DNA of 64,000 nt from NCBI RefSeq assembly GCF_034424545.1, contig NZ_CP139971.1:372001-436000 (forward strand), written 5' to 3'. Every line of letters begins with the position of its first letter. The stretch's first letter is position 1. A program made the translations under genes and the position numbers. The notes beneath the pieces were generated by a model, which was given only the letters and a program-made list of their open reading frames with translations, did no database searches and had not been told where the DNA came from. This document shows, one piece after another, positions 56,470 through 64,000 of this stretch. Origin of the DNA: Trinickia caryophylli. GTDB lineage: Bacteria > Pseudomonadota > Gammaproteobacteria > Burkholderiales > Burkholderiaceae.

Positions 56470-56561
56470 GACGAATCCAACATGATTGTCGCAGCCCGAC
56501 GGAAGTGCAGCCATGCAACGCGCCAGGCAACAAGAGGGCTATTGGTGCGAACGTCGAGCAC

Positions 56562-56592
56562 AATATAAGGCATAGAGTTGCAAGTTGCAACT
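56562..56592 (-). promoter_or_regulatory. Promoter of the biosynthetic operon with palindromic operator over the -35
   Basis: On the minus strand: TTGCAA (56590-56585), a 17-bp spacer and TATATT (56567-56562). AGTTGCAA-G-TTGCAACT at 56576-56592 is a perfect palindrome covering the -35, a position suited to repression or HxlR-type control. Confidence 0.55.
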
Positions 56593-56741
56593 GTCATTTC
56601 ATGAAATTCGAAGGCTTTTTACACGAGGGGGAATAGCGGTATTCGAGCGATTTTAAGCTAACACTTATTATAAAAGTCCGCTCGATTTACAGATAACTGC
56701 TCAACGGCATTGCCACTCGATCAAATGATCGGCGCATGAGC

Positions 56742-56773
56742 AAAAGGTAATTAAGCTGATGAATTACCTTTTT
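56742..56773. terminator. Bidirectional intrinsic terminator after the HxlR gene
   Basis: AAAAGGTAATT and its complement AATTACCTTTT form an 11-bp perfect stem with a 9-nt loop; the arms themselves give T-runs in both directions. It lies 108 bp past the HxlR stop on the minus strand and separates that gene from the biosynthetic operon. Confidence 0.7.
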
Positions 56774-56880
56774 GAAACGATGTCGGGCAAAAGCGCGACG
56801 ATACGCGCGGCGAGCTCGATGCCCGCCGCGGCCGGGCGACGCAACCTGTGATTGGACAACGGGCGTGCGAAGCGGCGGCG

Positions 56881-57384
56881 TCAGTCCGCTTCGTAGATGT
56901 CCTTTTCCGAGGCGAACTCCGCCACGTGGCGCCGTACCTCGTCAACCGTTCTGACGACCGTGTCTTCCGGGCCGAGCAGCCGCCCATCCTGCGAGCGAAG
57001 CTCGAGCCGCTTGACCGGTAGACCATGCTCCCGGTCGACCAGGCAAACACGGCATTCGGACGGTTCGAAGAAATATTGCTCGCCCCACTGCCTGAGCGCC
57101 ACGAGCAGCGGAAACAACCCCCTGCCCTTTTCCGTCAATACGTACTTTTGATAGGCACTGCCATCGGACGCGGGCACCGTCTCGAGAATCCCATGCTCCA
57201 CGAGGTTGCGAAGCCTCGTGGTCAGGATGTTTTTGGCAAGGCCCAGGTTTTTCTGGAACTCGCCAAAGCGCTCGAGCCCGTCGAAAGCATCGCGAACGAT
57301 CAGCAGGGACCACCAGTCTCCGATCGCGTCCAAGGGCCGTGCTATGGGACAAGACGTTCCCTTGTGACTCGTTCGCTTGACCAT
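56881..57384 (-). CDS. HxlR-family regulator next to the biosynthetic operon
   Basis: A 167-residue HxlR winged-helix protein. SCPIARPLDAIGDWWSLLIV carries the conserved Cys and tryptophans, and RFGEFQKNLGLAKNILTTRL is the recognition part. A further C-terminal 50 residues contain CRVCLVD. GGAGGG lies just before the ATG at 57384. It is directly upstream of the biosynthetic operon on the same strand, separated by a terminator, and is the obvious candidate to bind the palindrome at 56576. The redox or ligand signal is unknown. Confidence 0.87.
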   Translation of the reverse strand: MVKRTSHKGTSCPIARPLDAIGDWWSLLIVRDAFDGLERFGEFQKNLGLAKNILTTRLRNLVEHGILETVPASDGSAYQKYVLTEKGRGLFPLLVALRQWGEQYFFEPSECRVCLVDREHGLPVKRLELRSQDGRLLGPEDTVVRTVDEVRRHVAEFASEKDIYEAD

Positions 57385-57680
57385 CGGGCCCTCCAGTTTC
57401 AGCACAGAGACTGGTCCGGCCGGCCTCGATCGAGTACGTCACGGCAACGTACCGCCGAAGACCCTGGTTCGACCTTCATCGAGTACCAGACCATGGACGC
57501 GCCGCAACTTCGAACAACAATGTCGTGCGAAACCGCAGTGCAACTGGTTCCATTATAAAACTCAGACCGGGCGAGAACAAACCCGCCTGAGATTGGCCGC
57601 AGAGCGGTCGGCCTGCACCAAGGCGCATCCGGTTTCGCTCGATAGGCCAGCCGGGCACTTGCAAAGCGGGAATGCGCTTG

Positions 57681-58400
57681 TCAGCGCAGACGAAAATCGG
57701 TGAAGCGGATCCACACGAGCAGCCGGTTGCGATCGGGCTCGTCGTCGACACCGCGCGCATAGGCATGGCGCCGTGTAGGGAAACGCAGGCCCTGGACTTC
57801 GGCGTGGTCGGACACGTAGTGCGCCACGCGGGCCTTGCCCGAAACGTCGAGATGGTAATCCTGGCGCCGCAGCAGATAGTCCGGCCCGAAGTAGAACCGC
57901 TGCTCGCTGCTGTGGCTCGCGAGCGAATCGGGCAGCACGACCTGAAGCACACGCCAGACTTCGCCGTCTTCGTACCAGGGCGCGGCCTCTTGTGCCTGAA
58001 CGCCCGGCAGCGCGAGCAGGAACGGCGTGGCGAGGTAGGTCCAAAGCGCGTAGCCGTTGAAGTAGGCGCGGCGGGGAATGTCCCAGTACGCGTGCTCGCC
58101 GTATCCGGCGAATGCCGCGCGCGGATCGGACAGTTCCTGCACGAGCCGATGATCGAAGTCTTCGATGACCACACGCTCGGGCGTAAACGTCATGCGGTGG
58201 TCTGGCGCATCGTAAGGCGATATGCTCGTCCACTCCTGCGCCGTCCTGATCGTGACATTGCCCCAGCCGTGGTTCTCCGGAATGCCTTTGGACGCCCAGA
58301 AGGGTCCGCCGGTAGCGCTTTTCACGGCCAGTTCGTTGAAGGCATTCCAACGATCGAGGCCGCCATAGGCGTCGAGTACGTTGCTCAAGAGATCGTCCAT
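57681..58400 (-). CDS. Unknown conserved-type protein, 239 residues
   Basis: Starts at ATG 58400 (GAGGAG upstream), MDDLLSNVLDAYGGLDRWN. No signal peptide or membrane helix. Several short strands with aromatic residues (YFNGYALWTYLATPFLL, SSEQRFYFGPDYLLRRQDYH) suggest a beta-rich lipocalin- or LolA-like fold, but I do not recognise the family. It lies 154 bp after the MFS exporter gene on the same strand and may share its message. Function not assigned. Confidence 0.7.
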   Translation of the reverse strand: MDDLLSNVLDAYGGLDRWNAFNELAVKSATGGPFWASKGIPENHGWGNVTIRTAQEWTSISPYDAPDHRMTFTPERVVIEDFDHRLVQELSDPRAAFAGYGEHAYWDIPRRAYFNGYALWTYLATPFLLALPGVQAQEAAPWYEDGEVWRVLQVVLPDSLASHSSEQRFYFGPDYLLRRQDYHLDVSGKARVAHYVSDHAEVQGLRFPTRRHAYARGVDDEPDRNRLLVWIRFTDFRLR

Positions 58401-58554
58401 CGGACGCTCCTCGGAAAACGGAAAATGCGGGTGAATGAAGACCGGCGACGATGCCGGCAAGACGGATACGGCGGGGGCACCCCGTCACGCGAGGCAGGGT
58501 GCCCTGTCGTTGCGCGCGCCGCCTCGAGCGCGGCGCGCGCCACCCCATGTCTGC

Positions 58555-60099
58555 TCAAGTCCGCGCGGGTTGCCCGGCGCGTTGCGGCGCGAAGATCAAC
58601 AGGCTGATCGCACCCAGGATCCAGACACCGAAGCCGCCATAGAGCATGAGCCAGCTGAACCCTTGCACGAGCGCGCCGTGCATGATCGCACCCGTCGGGT
58701 CGGCATGCGCGAGCGCGGGGAACCGCTCCGCGAGGGAGCCCGCGCTGCCCGCGGCGATTCTTTCCGCAAGCGTTTGCAGGTCCACGGCACTGAATGCGGT
58801 GGGCAAGGCGTTCTTCAGGTGATCGACGATGCCGGCAACGAGCACGAAGCCCATCACGGCAATATTGATCGCGAGGCTGATCAGACGAGCGCTGATGTCC
58901 ATGCCCGAAGCCATGCCGGCGCGGTTGGACGGTACCGAGCCCGTGGTCGTATTCGTCGTGGGCGTGTTCGTGAGGCCGAGGCCGATACCGGCGATCAGCG
59001 ATCCCGGCAGCATCGTCAGGCCGCTCGCGTGCTCGGCAACCGCACCGAATCGCATCAGGATGAATCCGAGGCCGATCGTGAACATACCGAGCGGGATGAT
59101 CACGCCCGGTTGGTACCGGTGCGAGAGCTTTTCGGCGAGCGGAGGAATGACGAGCGTCGGCAGCGTATAGGCGAGCAGCGAGAACCCGGCCGTGACGATG
59201 TCGTAATGAAGACCGCTTTGATAGAAGATCGGCAAAAAGATGATGAACGGCCAGAAGCTGAAGTTCATGCCGATCGACCCCATGATCGCGCCGGAGAACT
59301 TGCGGATGCGAAAGACCGAGAAGTCGAACATCGGGTGAGCGGCGAATTGCTCCACGAGCAGGAACCCGACGAAACACACGACCGTGGCGGCGAGAATGTA
59401 AAGCGACGTACGGCTCGTGAAGCCGAGCTCCGATCCTTGCGTGATGTAGTAGCTGAGGCCGAATACCGCGAGCGAAAGCGTGACGATGCCGAGAAAGTCC
59501 AGCTTCCTCGCCTCCGGGTCGCTCGACTCGTCAACGCTACCCAGCGCCAGGAACAGTGTGAGCGCGGCAAGCGGAACGTGGACGAGGAAGACCCATTGCC
59601 AGCCGGAAACGGCGGCTATCGCACTGCCGATGATCGGGCCGAAGCCGAGGCCGAAGCCGAGGAAGATGCCCCAAATGCCGAATGCCTTGACGCGCTCCGT
59701 TCCCTCCTTGAACTGATTCGAAAGAATCGCGATCAGGCAGATGAACATCGAGCCGCCACCCATGCCTTGGACGAACCGGCCGGCGATCAACAGCGGGGTG
59801 CTTTGCGTGAGGCCGCAGACGAGCGAAGCCACGCCGAAAACGATCACGCTGATGAGGAACATCAGCTTGCGGCCGTACCGGTCCGCGAGCGTGCCCGCCG
59901 CCATCAGCACTGTCGTGCAGGCGATCGTGTACGCGTTCATGATCCATTGAAGGTCTTTGAATTCGGCCTGCAACAGCTTTTCCAACGTCGGCAAGATGAC
60001 TGGCACGCTGGAAATTTCGAGCGCAAACATGAGTTGCGCGAGGCAGATGGCCGCCAGTGCCACTGTATTTCGGCCGGAGCGAGCGTAGGAGATGTCCAT
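58555..60099 (-). CDS. MFS drug exporter, 14-helix DHA2 (EmrB/QacA) type
   Basis: A 514-residue exporter. Motif A LADRYGRKLMFLISV and motif C GFGLGFGPIIGSAIAAVSGW are clear, and the number of hydrophobic segments is about 14. The ATG at 60099 begins directly before the first helix (NTVALAAICLAQLMFALEISS) and fits the family length. It probably exports a toxic or signalling compound using the proton gradient. It is not in the biosynthetic operon but lies 2 kb away and could export its product. A dyad sits about 120 bp upstream. Confidence 0.87.
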   Translation of the reverse strand: MDISYARSGRNTVALAAICLAQLMFALEISSVPVILPTLEKLLQAEFKDLQWIMNAYTIACTTVLMAAGTLADRYGRKLMFLISVIVFGVASLVCGLTQSTPLLIAGRFVQGMGGGSMFICLIAILSNQFKEGTERVKAFGIWGIFLGFGLGFGPIIGSAIAAVSGWQWVFLVHVPLAALTLFLALGSVDESSDPEARKLDFLGIVTLSLAVFGLSYYITQGSELGFTSRTSLYILAATVVCFVGFLLVEQFAAHPMFDFSVFRIRKFSGAIMGSIGMNFSFWPFIIFLPIFYQSGLHYDIVTAGFSLLAYTLPTLVIPPLAEKLSHRYQPGVIIPLGMFTIGLGFILMRFGAVAEHASGLTMLPGSLIAGIGLGLTNTPTTNTTTGSVPSNRAGMASGMDISARLISLAINIAVMGFVLVAGIVDHLKNALPTAFSAVDLQTLAERIAAGSAGSLAERFPALAHADPTGAIMHGALVQGFSWLMLYGGFGVWILGAISLLIFAPQRAGQPART

Positions 60100-60433
60100 G
60101 GGTCGTTGTTTCCCGATTCGATGTTGACGGGCTGGCATTGCCACCGGCGCTCTCCCGCCGCGGCGTTGAGCCATTCGATACGAACGCGATACGGGCCAAG
60201 GGCGACAGCCCGCATCTGGTTTTAAAATGAAACCAATGCGAATGCTAGTCGATCAGGTATCAATTTGCAACCATATTGCATACGGGAATACCCTCGGTCG
60301 ATCGCCCCGATGGGGCGACGCCGCAAACAGGACAAAGCGATGGAATCCGGCGCGGCAGGCCGCCGGGGCCGAGGCGGTGTAATGACGGCGGACGCCTGTG
60401 CCGCTGGCGCGCCACCGTACGCTGGACGGGTGC
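60100..60433. other. Intergenic region upstream of the MFS exporter
   Basis: 334 bp without a credible gene. It contains TGGTTT-N7-AAACCA (60218-60236) with TTTTAAAA inside, a probable operator or promoter element for the exporter gene. Confidence 0.45.
60218..60236. promoter_or_regulatory. Inverted repeat upstream of the MFS exporter
   Basis: TGGTTT-TAAAATG-AAACCA, 6-bp perfect arms, 119 bp upstream of the exporter ATG. TetR- and LysR-type regulators use sites of this kind; the binding protein is unknown. Confidence 0.4.
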
Positions 60434-61321
60434 TCAACCTTCGAAGAGCGCGCGCTCGTCCGAAAAAATCTTCGTCAGAAAGTCGACGACCACTCTGACA
60501 GCGGTGTCGTTTCGGCTGTGCCTGCGCCTGAGCAGCCACAGTTCCCTCGTGGGCGGCGCTGGTTCGAGCACGCAGGGCATCAACGCCTCGTCGGCCCGGC
60601 CGAGGAAATGAGGCAGCAACGCGACGCCGGCACCTGCCTTGGCAGCCGCGGCTTGGGCAAGCAGACTGCTCGCGCCGATCGCGATTCGCGCGCGCGGAAA
60701 ATGGCGCTTGAGCCAGTGAGACTCCGGTACATGCGCGTTGGCCTCGTCGAAGCCGACGAAAACGGGCGACGTACCGTCCTCGGTGCGGCGCCGCCATGCC
60801 GGCGCCGCGTAAAAGCCGTAGCCCACGTTCACGAGAAAGCTGCCGATGACGTCGCCATCTTGCGGGCGGCCCAGCCGCAAGGCGACGTCGGCTTCGCGCC
60901 GCTCGAGGCTGACCGAACGAACGTCGGCCGCAATATCGAGATCGAGTGCGGGATGCTCGGCCGCCAGCTTCGCGAGCCGGGCGCTCAGAAAACTTTGCGT
61001 GAGGCTCGGCAACGCATTGATTCGCACGAGGCCCGTCGCGCGGCCATCGCCCCCGTCGCGCACGAGCCTCGCGGCAGCCGCCTCCATCTCGCTTGCCGCG
61101 CTGAGCACGCGGGTACCGCCCGGCGTGAGCACATATCCGTCCGGCCGGCGCTCCACGAGCTTTTCCCCGAGCGTGCGCTCGAGCGCCTGAATGCGCCGCG
61201 ATATGGTCGCATGGGTAACGGAGATTGCGCGCGCCGCGCCCGACAAGCTGCCGTGCCGGGCCAGCGCGACGAAAATGCGGACGTCTTCCCAATCGAGAGT
61301 TGTGCAAATTTGATCAGCCAT
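60434..61321 (-). CDS. LysR-family regulator
   Basis: A 295-residue LysR protein: helix-turn-helix in WEDVRIFVALARHGSLSGAA and HATISRRIQALERTLGEKL, then the effector domain. The version with RRPDGYVLTPGG is typical of LysR repressors/activators of the group controlling small oxidoreductases. It is divergent from the metallo-beta-lactamase-fold gene across 74 bp, its most likely target. The exporter gene further on is transcribed in the same direction. Confidence 0.87.
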   Translation of the reverse strand: MADQICTTLDWEDVRIFVALARHGSLSGAARAISVTHATISRRIQALERTLGEKLVERRPDGYVLTPGGTRVLSAASEMEAAAARLVRDGGDGRATGLVRINALPSLTQSFLSARLAKLAAEHPALDLDIAADVRSVSLERREADVALRLGRPQDGDVIGSFLVNVGYGFYAAPAWRRRTEDGTSPVFVGFDEANAHVPESHWLKRHFPRARIAIGASSLLAQAAAAKAGAGVALLPHFLGRADEALMPCVLEPAPPTRELWLLRRRHSRNDTAVRVVVDFLTKIFSDERALFEG

Positions 61322-61395
61322 TGAGAGAGATTAGCGAATTTTCACAAGCTCGACACCTGCTTACGATGGGTCTCCCGATAAACAAGGAGATCATC

Positions 61396-62178
61396 ATGTC
61401 CGCTTCCGCCATCACGCTGACCTTGATCGGCGGCCCGACCGCCCTGATCGAGTTCCAAGGCATTCGCCTCTTGACCGATCCGACGTTCGACGCACCTGGC
61501 CTGTATCAGAAAACCCCCGTCTGGATGGAAAAAACGTCGGGCCCGGCCCTGAGCGTCGAGCAGGTGGGCGCGCTCGACGCCGTGTTGCTGAGCCACGACC
61601 AGCATCTCGACAATCTCGATCACGCAGGCCGCGCGATGCTGCCGCGCGTGCCGGTCGTCTACACGACGAGCGCGGGGGCGAGCCGGCTCGGCGGCAATGC
61701 GAGCGGCCTTGCCCCATTCGAGACGCGGGTGCTCGAGGCGCGCAACGGCAAGCGCCTTTTCGTCACGGCCACGCCCGCACGGCACGGGCCGATCGGCATC
61801 GAAAGGCACTCGGGAGACGTGATCGGCTTTGCGCTCGGTGTCGACGAACCCGGCGATCTTCTCTATGTGACCGGCGATACGGTCTGGTATCACGGCACGG
61901 CGGAAGTCGCGTCTCGGTTCGCGCCGCGCGTGGTCATGCTTCACACGGGCGCCGCGGAACCGCGCGGCCGGTTTCACATGACGATGGGCAGCGAAGATGC
62001 GCTCGAGGCAGCCTACGCGTTCCCCAATGCCGCGCTCGTGGCCATTCACAACGAAGGTTGGAAGCATTTTCGCGAAACTCAGCAGCAACTCGCCGAGGCT
62101 TTTGACACCCTCGGTGCGGGAAGCCGGCTCACGCGGCTCGAGCGTGGTGAACCGTTGCGTCTCGCGCTGGCGGGATGA
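61396..62178 (+). CDS. Metallo-beta-lactamase-fold hydrolase, UlaG-like
   Basis: A 260-residue protein. AAGGAG stands 6-7 bases before the ATG. Metal-binding motif: SHDQHLDNLD, a form of HxHxDN as in the UlaG/YycJ group; further ligands are likely in TPARHGP, VTGDTVWY and AIHNEGW. It has no signal peptide, so it is cytoplasmic. Regulated probably by the divergent LysR protein. The substrate (a lactone or phosphoester, by family) is not known. Confidence 0.85.
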   Translation: MSASAITLTLIGGPTALIEFQGIRLLTDPTFDAPGLYQKTPVWMEKTSGPALSVEQVGALDAVLLSHDQHLDNLDHAGRAMLPRVPVVYTTSAGASRLGGNASGLAPFETRVLEARNGKRLFVTATPARHGPIGIERHSGDVIGFALGVDEPGDLLYVTGDTVWYHGTAEVASRFAPRVVMLHTGAAEPRGRFHMTMGSEDALEAAYAFPNAALVAIHNEGWKHFRETQQQLAEAFDTLGAGSRLTRLERGEPLRLALAG

Positions 62179-62184
62179 TGGTAT

Positions 62185-62215
62185 CGGCGAGCGCGGTTGG
62201 CCCCACCGCTCGCCG
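62185..62215 (+). terminator. Putative terminator after the hydrolase gene
   Basis: CGGCGAGCG and CGCTCGCCG form a 9-bp GC stem with a 13-nt loop 7 bp past the stop codon. Only a short CTTTA follows, so termination may be weak. Confidence 0.5.
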
Positions 62216-62246
62216 CTTTATGCCGCTTTATGCCGCCTTAACGCGC

Positions 62247-62301
62247 TTGACGAATTAGGACGATTGCCCTAGCATCGACCCCAATTAGGATGATCATCCT
62301 A
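62247..62301 (+). promoter_or_regulatory. Promoter with twin TetR-type operators
   Basis: TTGACG (62247-62252), 17-bp spacer and TAGCAT (62270-62275) form a promoter. TAGGATGATCATCCTA at 62286-62301 is a perfect 16-bp palindrome; TAGGACGATTGCCCTA at 62256-62271 is an imperfect copy inside the promoter spacer. The two are 30 bp apart centre to centre, three helical turns. Confidence 0.65.
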
Positions 62302-62350
62302 GACAGCAGCGAACCTACGTTTTCAGGCAGAACACCTACGCGCCACGCCG

Positions 62351-62950
62351 ATGAACCACCGCTCGACACGAGAACTGATCGTAACCGCCGCCGATCGGCT
62401 CTTCTACGAGCGTGGCTACGAACACACGTCGTTCTCCGATATCGCCGATGCGGTAGGCATTTCGCGCGGCAACTTCTATCACCACTTCAAATCGAAAGAC
62501 GAAATCCTCGATGCCGTCATCGACCTGCGGCTCGGCAATACCCGAGCGATGCTCGGTGACTGGGAACGGCGCGGCAAGAGCCCCCACGATCGAATCGAGC
62601 GCTTCGTGCGCATCCTGATCGTCAACCGCTCGAAGATCATGAAGCACGGGTGCCCGGTCGGCACGCTATGCGCGGAGTTGGCAAAGCTCGATCACGCATT
62701 GCGACATCGGGCGAACGAGCTTCTCACGCTTTTTCGCGCCTGGCTGGCCGAGCAATTCACCGCACTCGGCCACGAGCACGACGCGGACCGGCTTGCCATG
62801 CATTTGCTGGCGAGAGCCCAGGGCGTTGCCTCATTGGCAAGCGCGTTTCATGACGAGCGCTTCATCGAGCAGGAAGTCGGACAGATGCTCGACTGGGTCT
62901 CGGCAGTCACCCCGAAACGCCGCGCGCGTCGCGGCATCCACACACCTTAG
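62351..62950 (+). CDS. TetR-family repressor
   Basis: A 199-residue TetR protein. The helix-turn-helix is ELIVTAADRLFYERGYEHTS and FSDIADAVGISRGNFYHHFK. The C-terminal domain (SKIMKHGCPVGTLCAELAKL) is of the AcrR/YxaF type, with two cysteines that could sense electrophiles. It should bind the twin palindromes just upstream and repress itself and the two following genes, which overlap or lie 19 bp away. Confidence 0.9.
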   Translation: MNHRSTRELIVTAADRLFYERGYEHTSFSDIADAVGISRGNFYHHFKSKDEILDAVIDLRLGNTRAMLGDWERRGKSPHDRIERFVRILIVNRSKIMKHGCPVGTLCAELAKLDHALRHRANELLTLFRAWLAEQFTALGHEHDADRLAMHLLARAQGVASLASAFHDERFIEQEVGQMLDWVSAVTPKRRARRGIHTP

Positions 62951-62969
62951 CCCGCAGGGGGCCTCACCG

Positions 62970-63257
62970 ATGTTCGTCGTGCTTCTGCAATTTTCCGATA
63001 ACAAAGACAAGTCGGCCGAATTCATGAGCGGCCACAAGAACTGGATTCAGCAAGGTTTCAGCGACGGCGTATTTCTGCTTGCAGGCAGCCTCGATGACGA
63101 GCGCGGCGGCGCCGTGCTGGCCACGAACACGTCGCGCGCCGAGCTCGAGGCTCGCGTGGGCGCCGATCCCTTCGTGGCACACGGCGTCGTGCGCGCTCAG
63201 ATCATCGGCATTACGCCGATGCGGCTCGACGCGCGCCTTGGAGCCCTGCTGTCATGA
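62970..63257 (+). CDS. YCII-family protein
   Basis: A 95-residue YciI-like protein (MFVVLLQFSDNKDKSAEFMS, then GGAVLATNTSRAELEARVGADPF, shown here in part as SRAELEARVGADPF). It has the small alpha-beta fold seen in degradative and stress operons; the conserved His of HKNWIQQG and Asp of ADPFVAHG could be catalytic. It follows tetR by 19 bp and overlaps tag by 4 bp. Its reaction is not established for the family. Confidence 0.85.
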   Translation: MFVVLLQFSDNKDKSAEFMSGHKNWIQQGFSDGVFLLAGSLDDERGGAVLATNTSRAELEARVGADPFVAHGVVRAQIIGITPMRLDARLGALLS

Positions 63258-63871
63258 ACTCGACGGTCATCGCCTCGGACGGCAAGCCGCGCTGTGGCTG
63301 GTGCAGCGCCGCACCCGAGTTTCTCGCCTATCACGACATCGAATGGGGATGGCCGGTCGGCGATGACCGGCGCCTCTTCGAAAAGCTCTGCCTGGAAGGT
63401 TTTCAGTCGGGACTCAGTTGGCGGACAATCCTGGCCAAACGCGAAAATTTCCGCGCTGCCTTTCACGACTTCGACTTCGATCGCATTGCACGCTTCACCG
63501 AACGAGACGTCGAACGGCTATTGAGCAACGCCGGAATCGTTCGTCATCGCGGCAAGATCGAGGCCGTGATTCACAATGCGCGCAAGGCGCAGGAACTCGT
63601 CGCGCAGGAGGGATCGCTCGCCGCATTCTTCTGGCGCTACGAGCCTGACGCCGAACAGTTGCCCGAACCGCAGACCGCCTCCACTTGCAGCGAATCGATT
63701 GCATTGTCGAAGGCACTCAAAAAGCTCGGCTGGAAATTCGTCGGCCCCACAACGATGTACGCCTTGATGCAGGCAATGGGATTGGTCAACGATCACGCCG
63801 CTGACTGCGTCATGCGCGGCCAAATCGAGAAGGCACGCAGAGCATTTTCGCGCCCTGGCAGCCGGCCCTAG
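63254..63871 (+). CDS. tag: DNA-3-methyladenine glycosylase I
   Basis: A 205-residue base-excision enzyme that removes 3-methyladenine from alkylated DNA. The zinc-snap residues are visible: CGWC near the N terminus, H in AYHDIEWG, and H and C in VNDHAADC near the C terminus. The core GFQSGLSWRTILAKRENFR with the conserved Glu of HDIEWG and the Trp of LSWR fits Tag. It overlaps the YCII gene by 4 bp, so it shares its promoter and is under the same TetR-type control. Confidence 0.95.
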   Translation: MNSTVIASDGKPRCGWCSAAPEFLAYHDIEWGWPVGDDRRLFEKLCLEGFQSGLSWRTILAKRENFRAAFHDFDFDRIARFTERDVERLLSNAGIVRHRGKIEAVIHNARKAQELVAQEGSLAAFFWRYEPDAEQLPEPQTASTCSESIALSKALKKLGWKFVGPTTMYALMQAMGLVNDHAADCVMRGQIEKARRAFSRPGSRP

Positions 63872-63872
63872 C

Positions 63873-63899
63873 GCCATGACCGCCATGACCGCAATGACC
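63873..63899 (+). repeat. Short tandem repeat after tag
   Basis: Three 9-bp units (GCCATGACC twice, then GCAATGACC), with a fourth partial unit following, lie directly after the tag stop codon. Confidence 0.6.
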
Positions 63900-63910
63900 G
63901 CGATGCACGG

Positions 63911-64000
63911 CTAAGCGTCGAGCAACGCCAGCGTCGGACGAAGCACACCCTCCATCAGCGCACGCTCGGGGCGCGAGCGCGCGAGCACGCGAATGCCGAG
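63911..64000 (-). CDS. C-terminus of a TetR-like regulator (cut by window end)
   Basis: The last 29 residues of a minus-strand gene that continues beyond the window, read from 64000 to the TAG at 63913-63911: it begins LGIRVLARSRPERALMEG and ends LLDA. The composition is like the C-terminal helix of TetR-type proteins, but so short a fragment allows only a weak family guess. Confidence 0.5.
   Translation of the reverse strand, partial: LGIRVLARSRPERALMEGVLRPTLALLDA

Larger units (their letters stand above)
56515..56880. other. AT-rich region between the biosynthetic operon and the HxlR gene
   Basis: 366 bp, much less GC-rich than the rest. It holds a promoter for the ferredoxin operon with an overlapping palindrome (56562-56592) and an intrinsic terminator (56742-56773). 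No gene is seen. Confidence 0.7.

Noticed and set aside
1..64000. CRISPR arrays, tRNA or rRNA genes, insertion sequences, prophage genes
   Set aside because: No regularly spaced repeats, cloverleaf-like segments, transposases or integrases were recognised; a dedicated tRNA scan would be needed to be certain.

Overview
This is a GC-rich chromosomal window with compact, co-directional operons. The gene families point to a plant-associated Burkholderiaceae (Paraburkholderia, Trinickia or Caballeronia type): ACC deaminase with its Lrp-type regulator, the DUF3348/DUF802/OmpA/DUF2894 set, an RsbRST module and a MocE-type ferredoxin. That assignment is inference from gene content. No rRNA, tRNA, CRISPR array, insertion sequence or prophage was recognised.

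Layout. 1-4.6 kb: a classical autotransporter with an extended signal peptide, then a DUF1275 membrane protein. 4.7-11.8 kb: a LysR regulator divergent from a D-glutamate cyclase-like protein, an MFS carrier and a fused 5-oxoprolinase. 11.8-15.9 kb: PepSY membrane protein, TonB-dependent receptor and a small membrane protein. 16.1-22.1 kb: ribose/inositol-type ABC importer, an IolI-like isomerase and a LacI regulator. 22.3-24.3 kb: a Fic protein and an unknown protein. 24.5-26.2 kb: acdS and acdR (ethylene-precursor degradation). 26.3-29.3 kb: a luciferase-like monooxygenase, an unknown protein, an isopentenyltransferase of the Agrobacterium Tmr/Tzs type and a LOG enzyme, together a cytokinin operon. 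29.7-33.7 kb: an HxlR regulator and a moc-like operon (MocD-type oxygenase, MocE ferredoxin, MocF reductase, TIM-barrel protein). 33.9-38.1 kb: a MotA/MotB-like stator pair with two DUF partners. 38.3-42.4 kb: a stressosome-type switch (globin-RsbR, RsbS, RsbT, PP2C phosphatase) feeding a histidine kinase. 42.9-56.5 kb: a long one-strand biosynthetic operon with three ATP-grasp enzymes, two haem-oxygenase-like metal enzymes, a PLP decarboxylase, a carbamoyltransferase, a ferredoxin, an amidohydrolase-like protein, an SGNH protein and an SDR. 56.9-64 kb: HxlR, an unknown protein, an MFS drug exporter, LysR, a metallo-beta-lactamase-fold protein, TetR, a YCII protein, Tag glycosylase and the tail of another regulator.

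How it fits together. Much of 16-34 kb reads as a plant-interaction region: uptake of an inositol-like compound, rhizopine-type oxidation, ethylene lowering and cytokinin synthesis. A 31-nt site upstream of the iolI-like gene (20916-20946) recurs with identical spacing upstream of the moc-like operon (33814-33844), which suggests that the LacI protein controls both. The 43-56 kb cluster is the best candidate for an undescribed pathway. It looks able to make an amide-linked, decarboxylated, oxidised and carbamoylated small molecule. The MotAB-like four-gene set and the stressosome-to-kinase module are two further systems whose output is not evident from the sequence.
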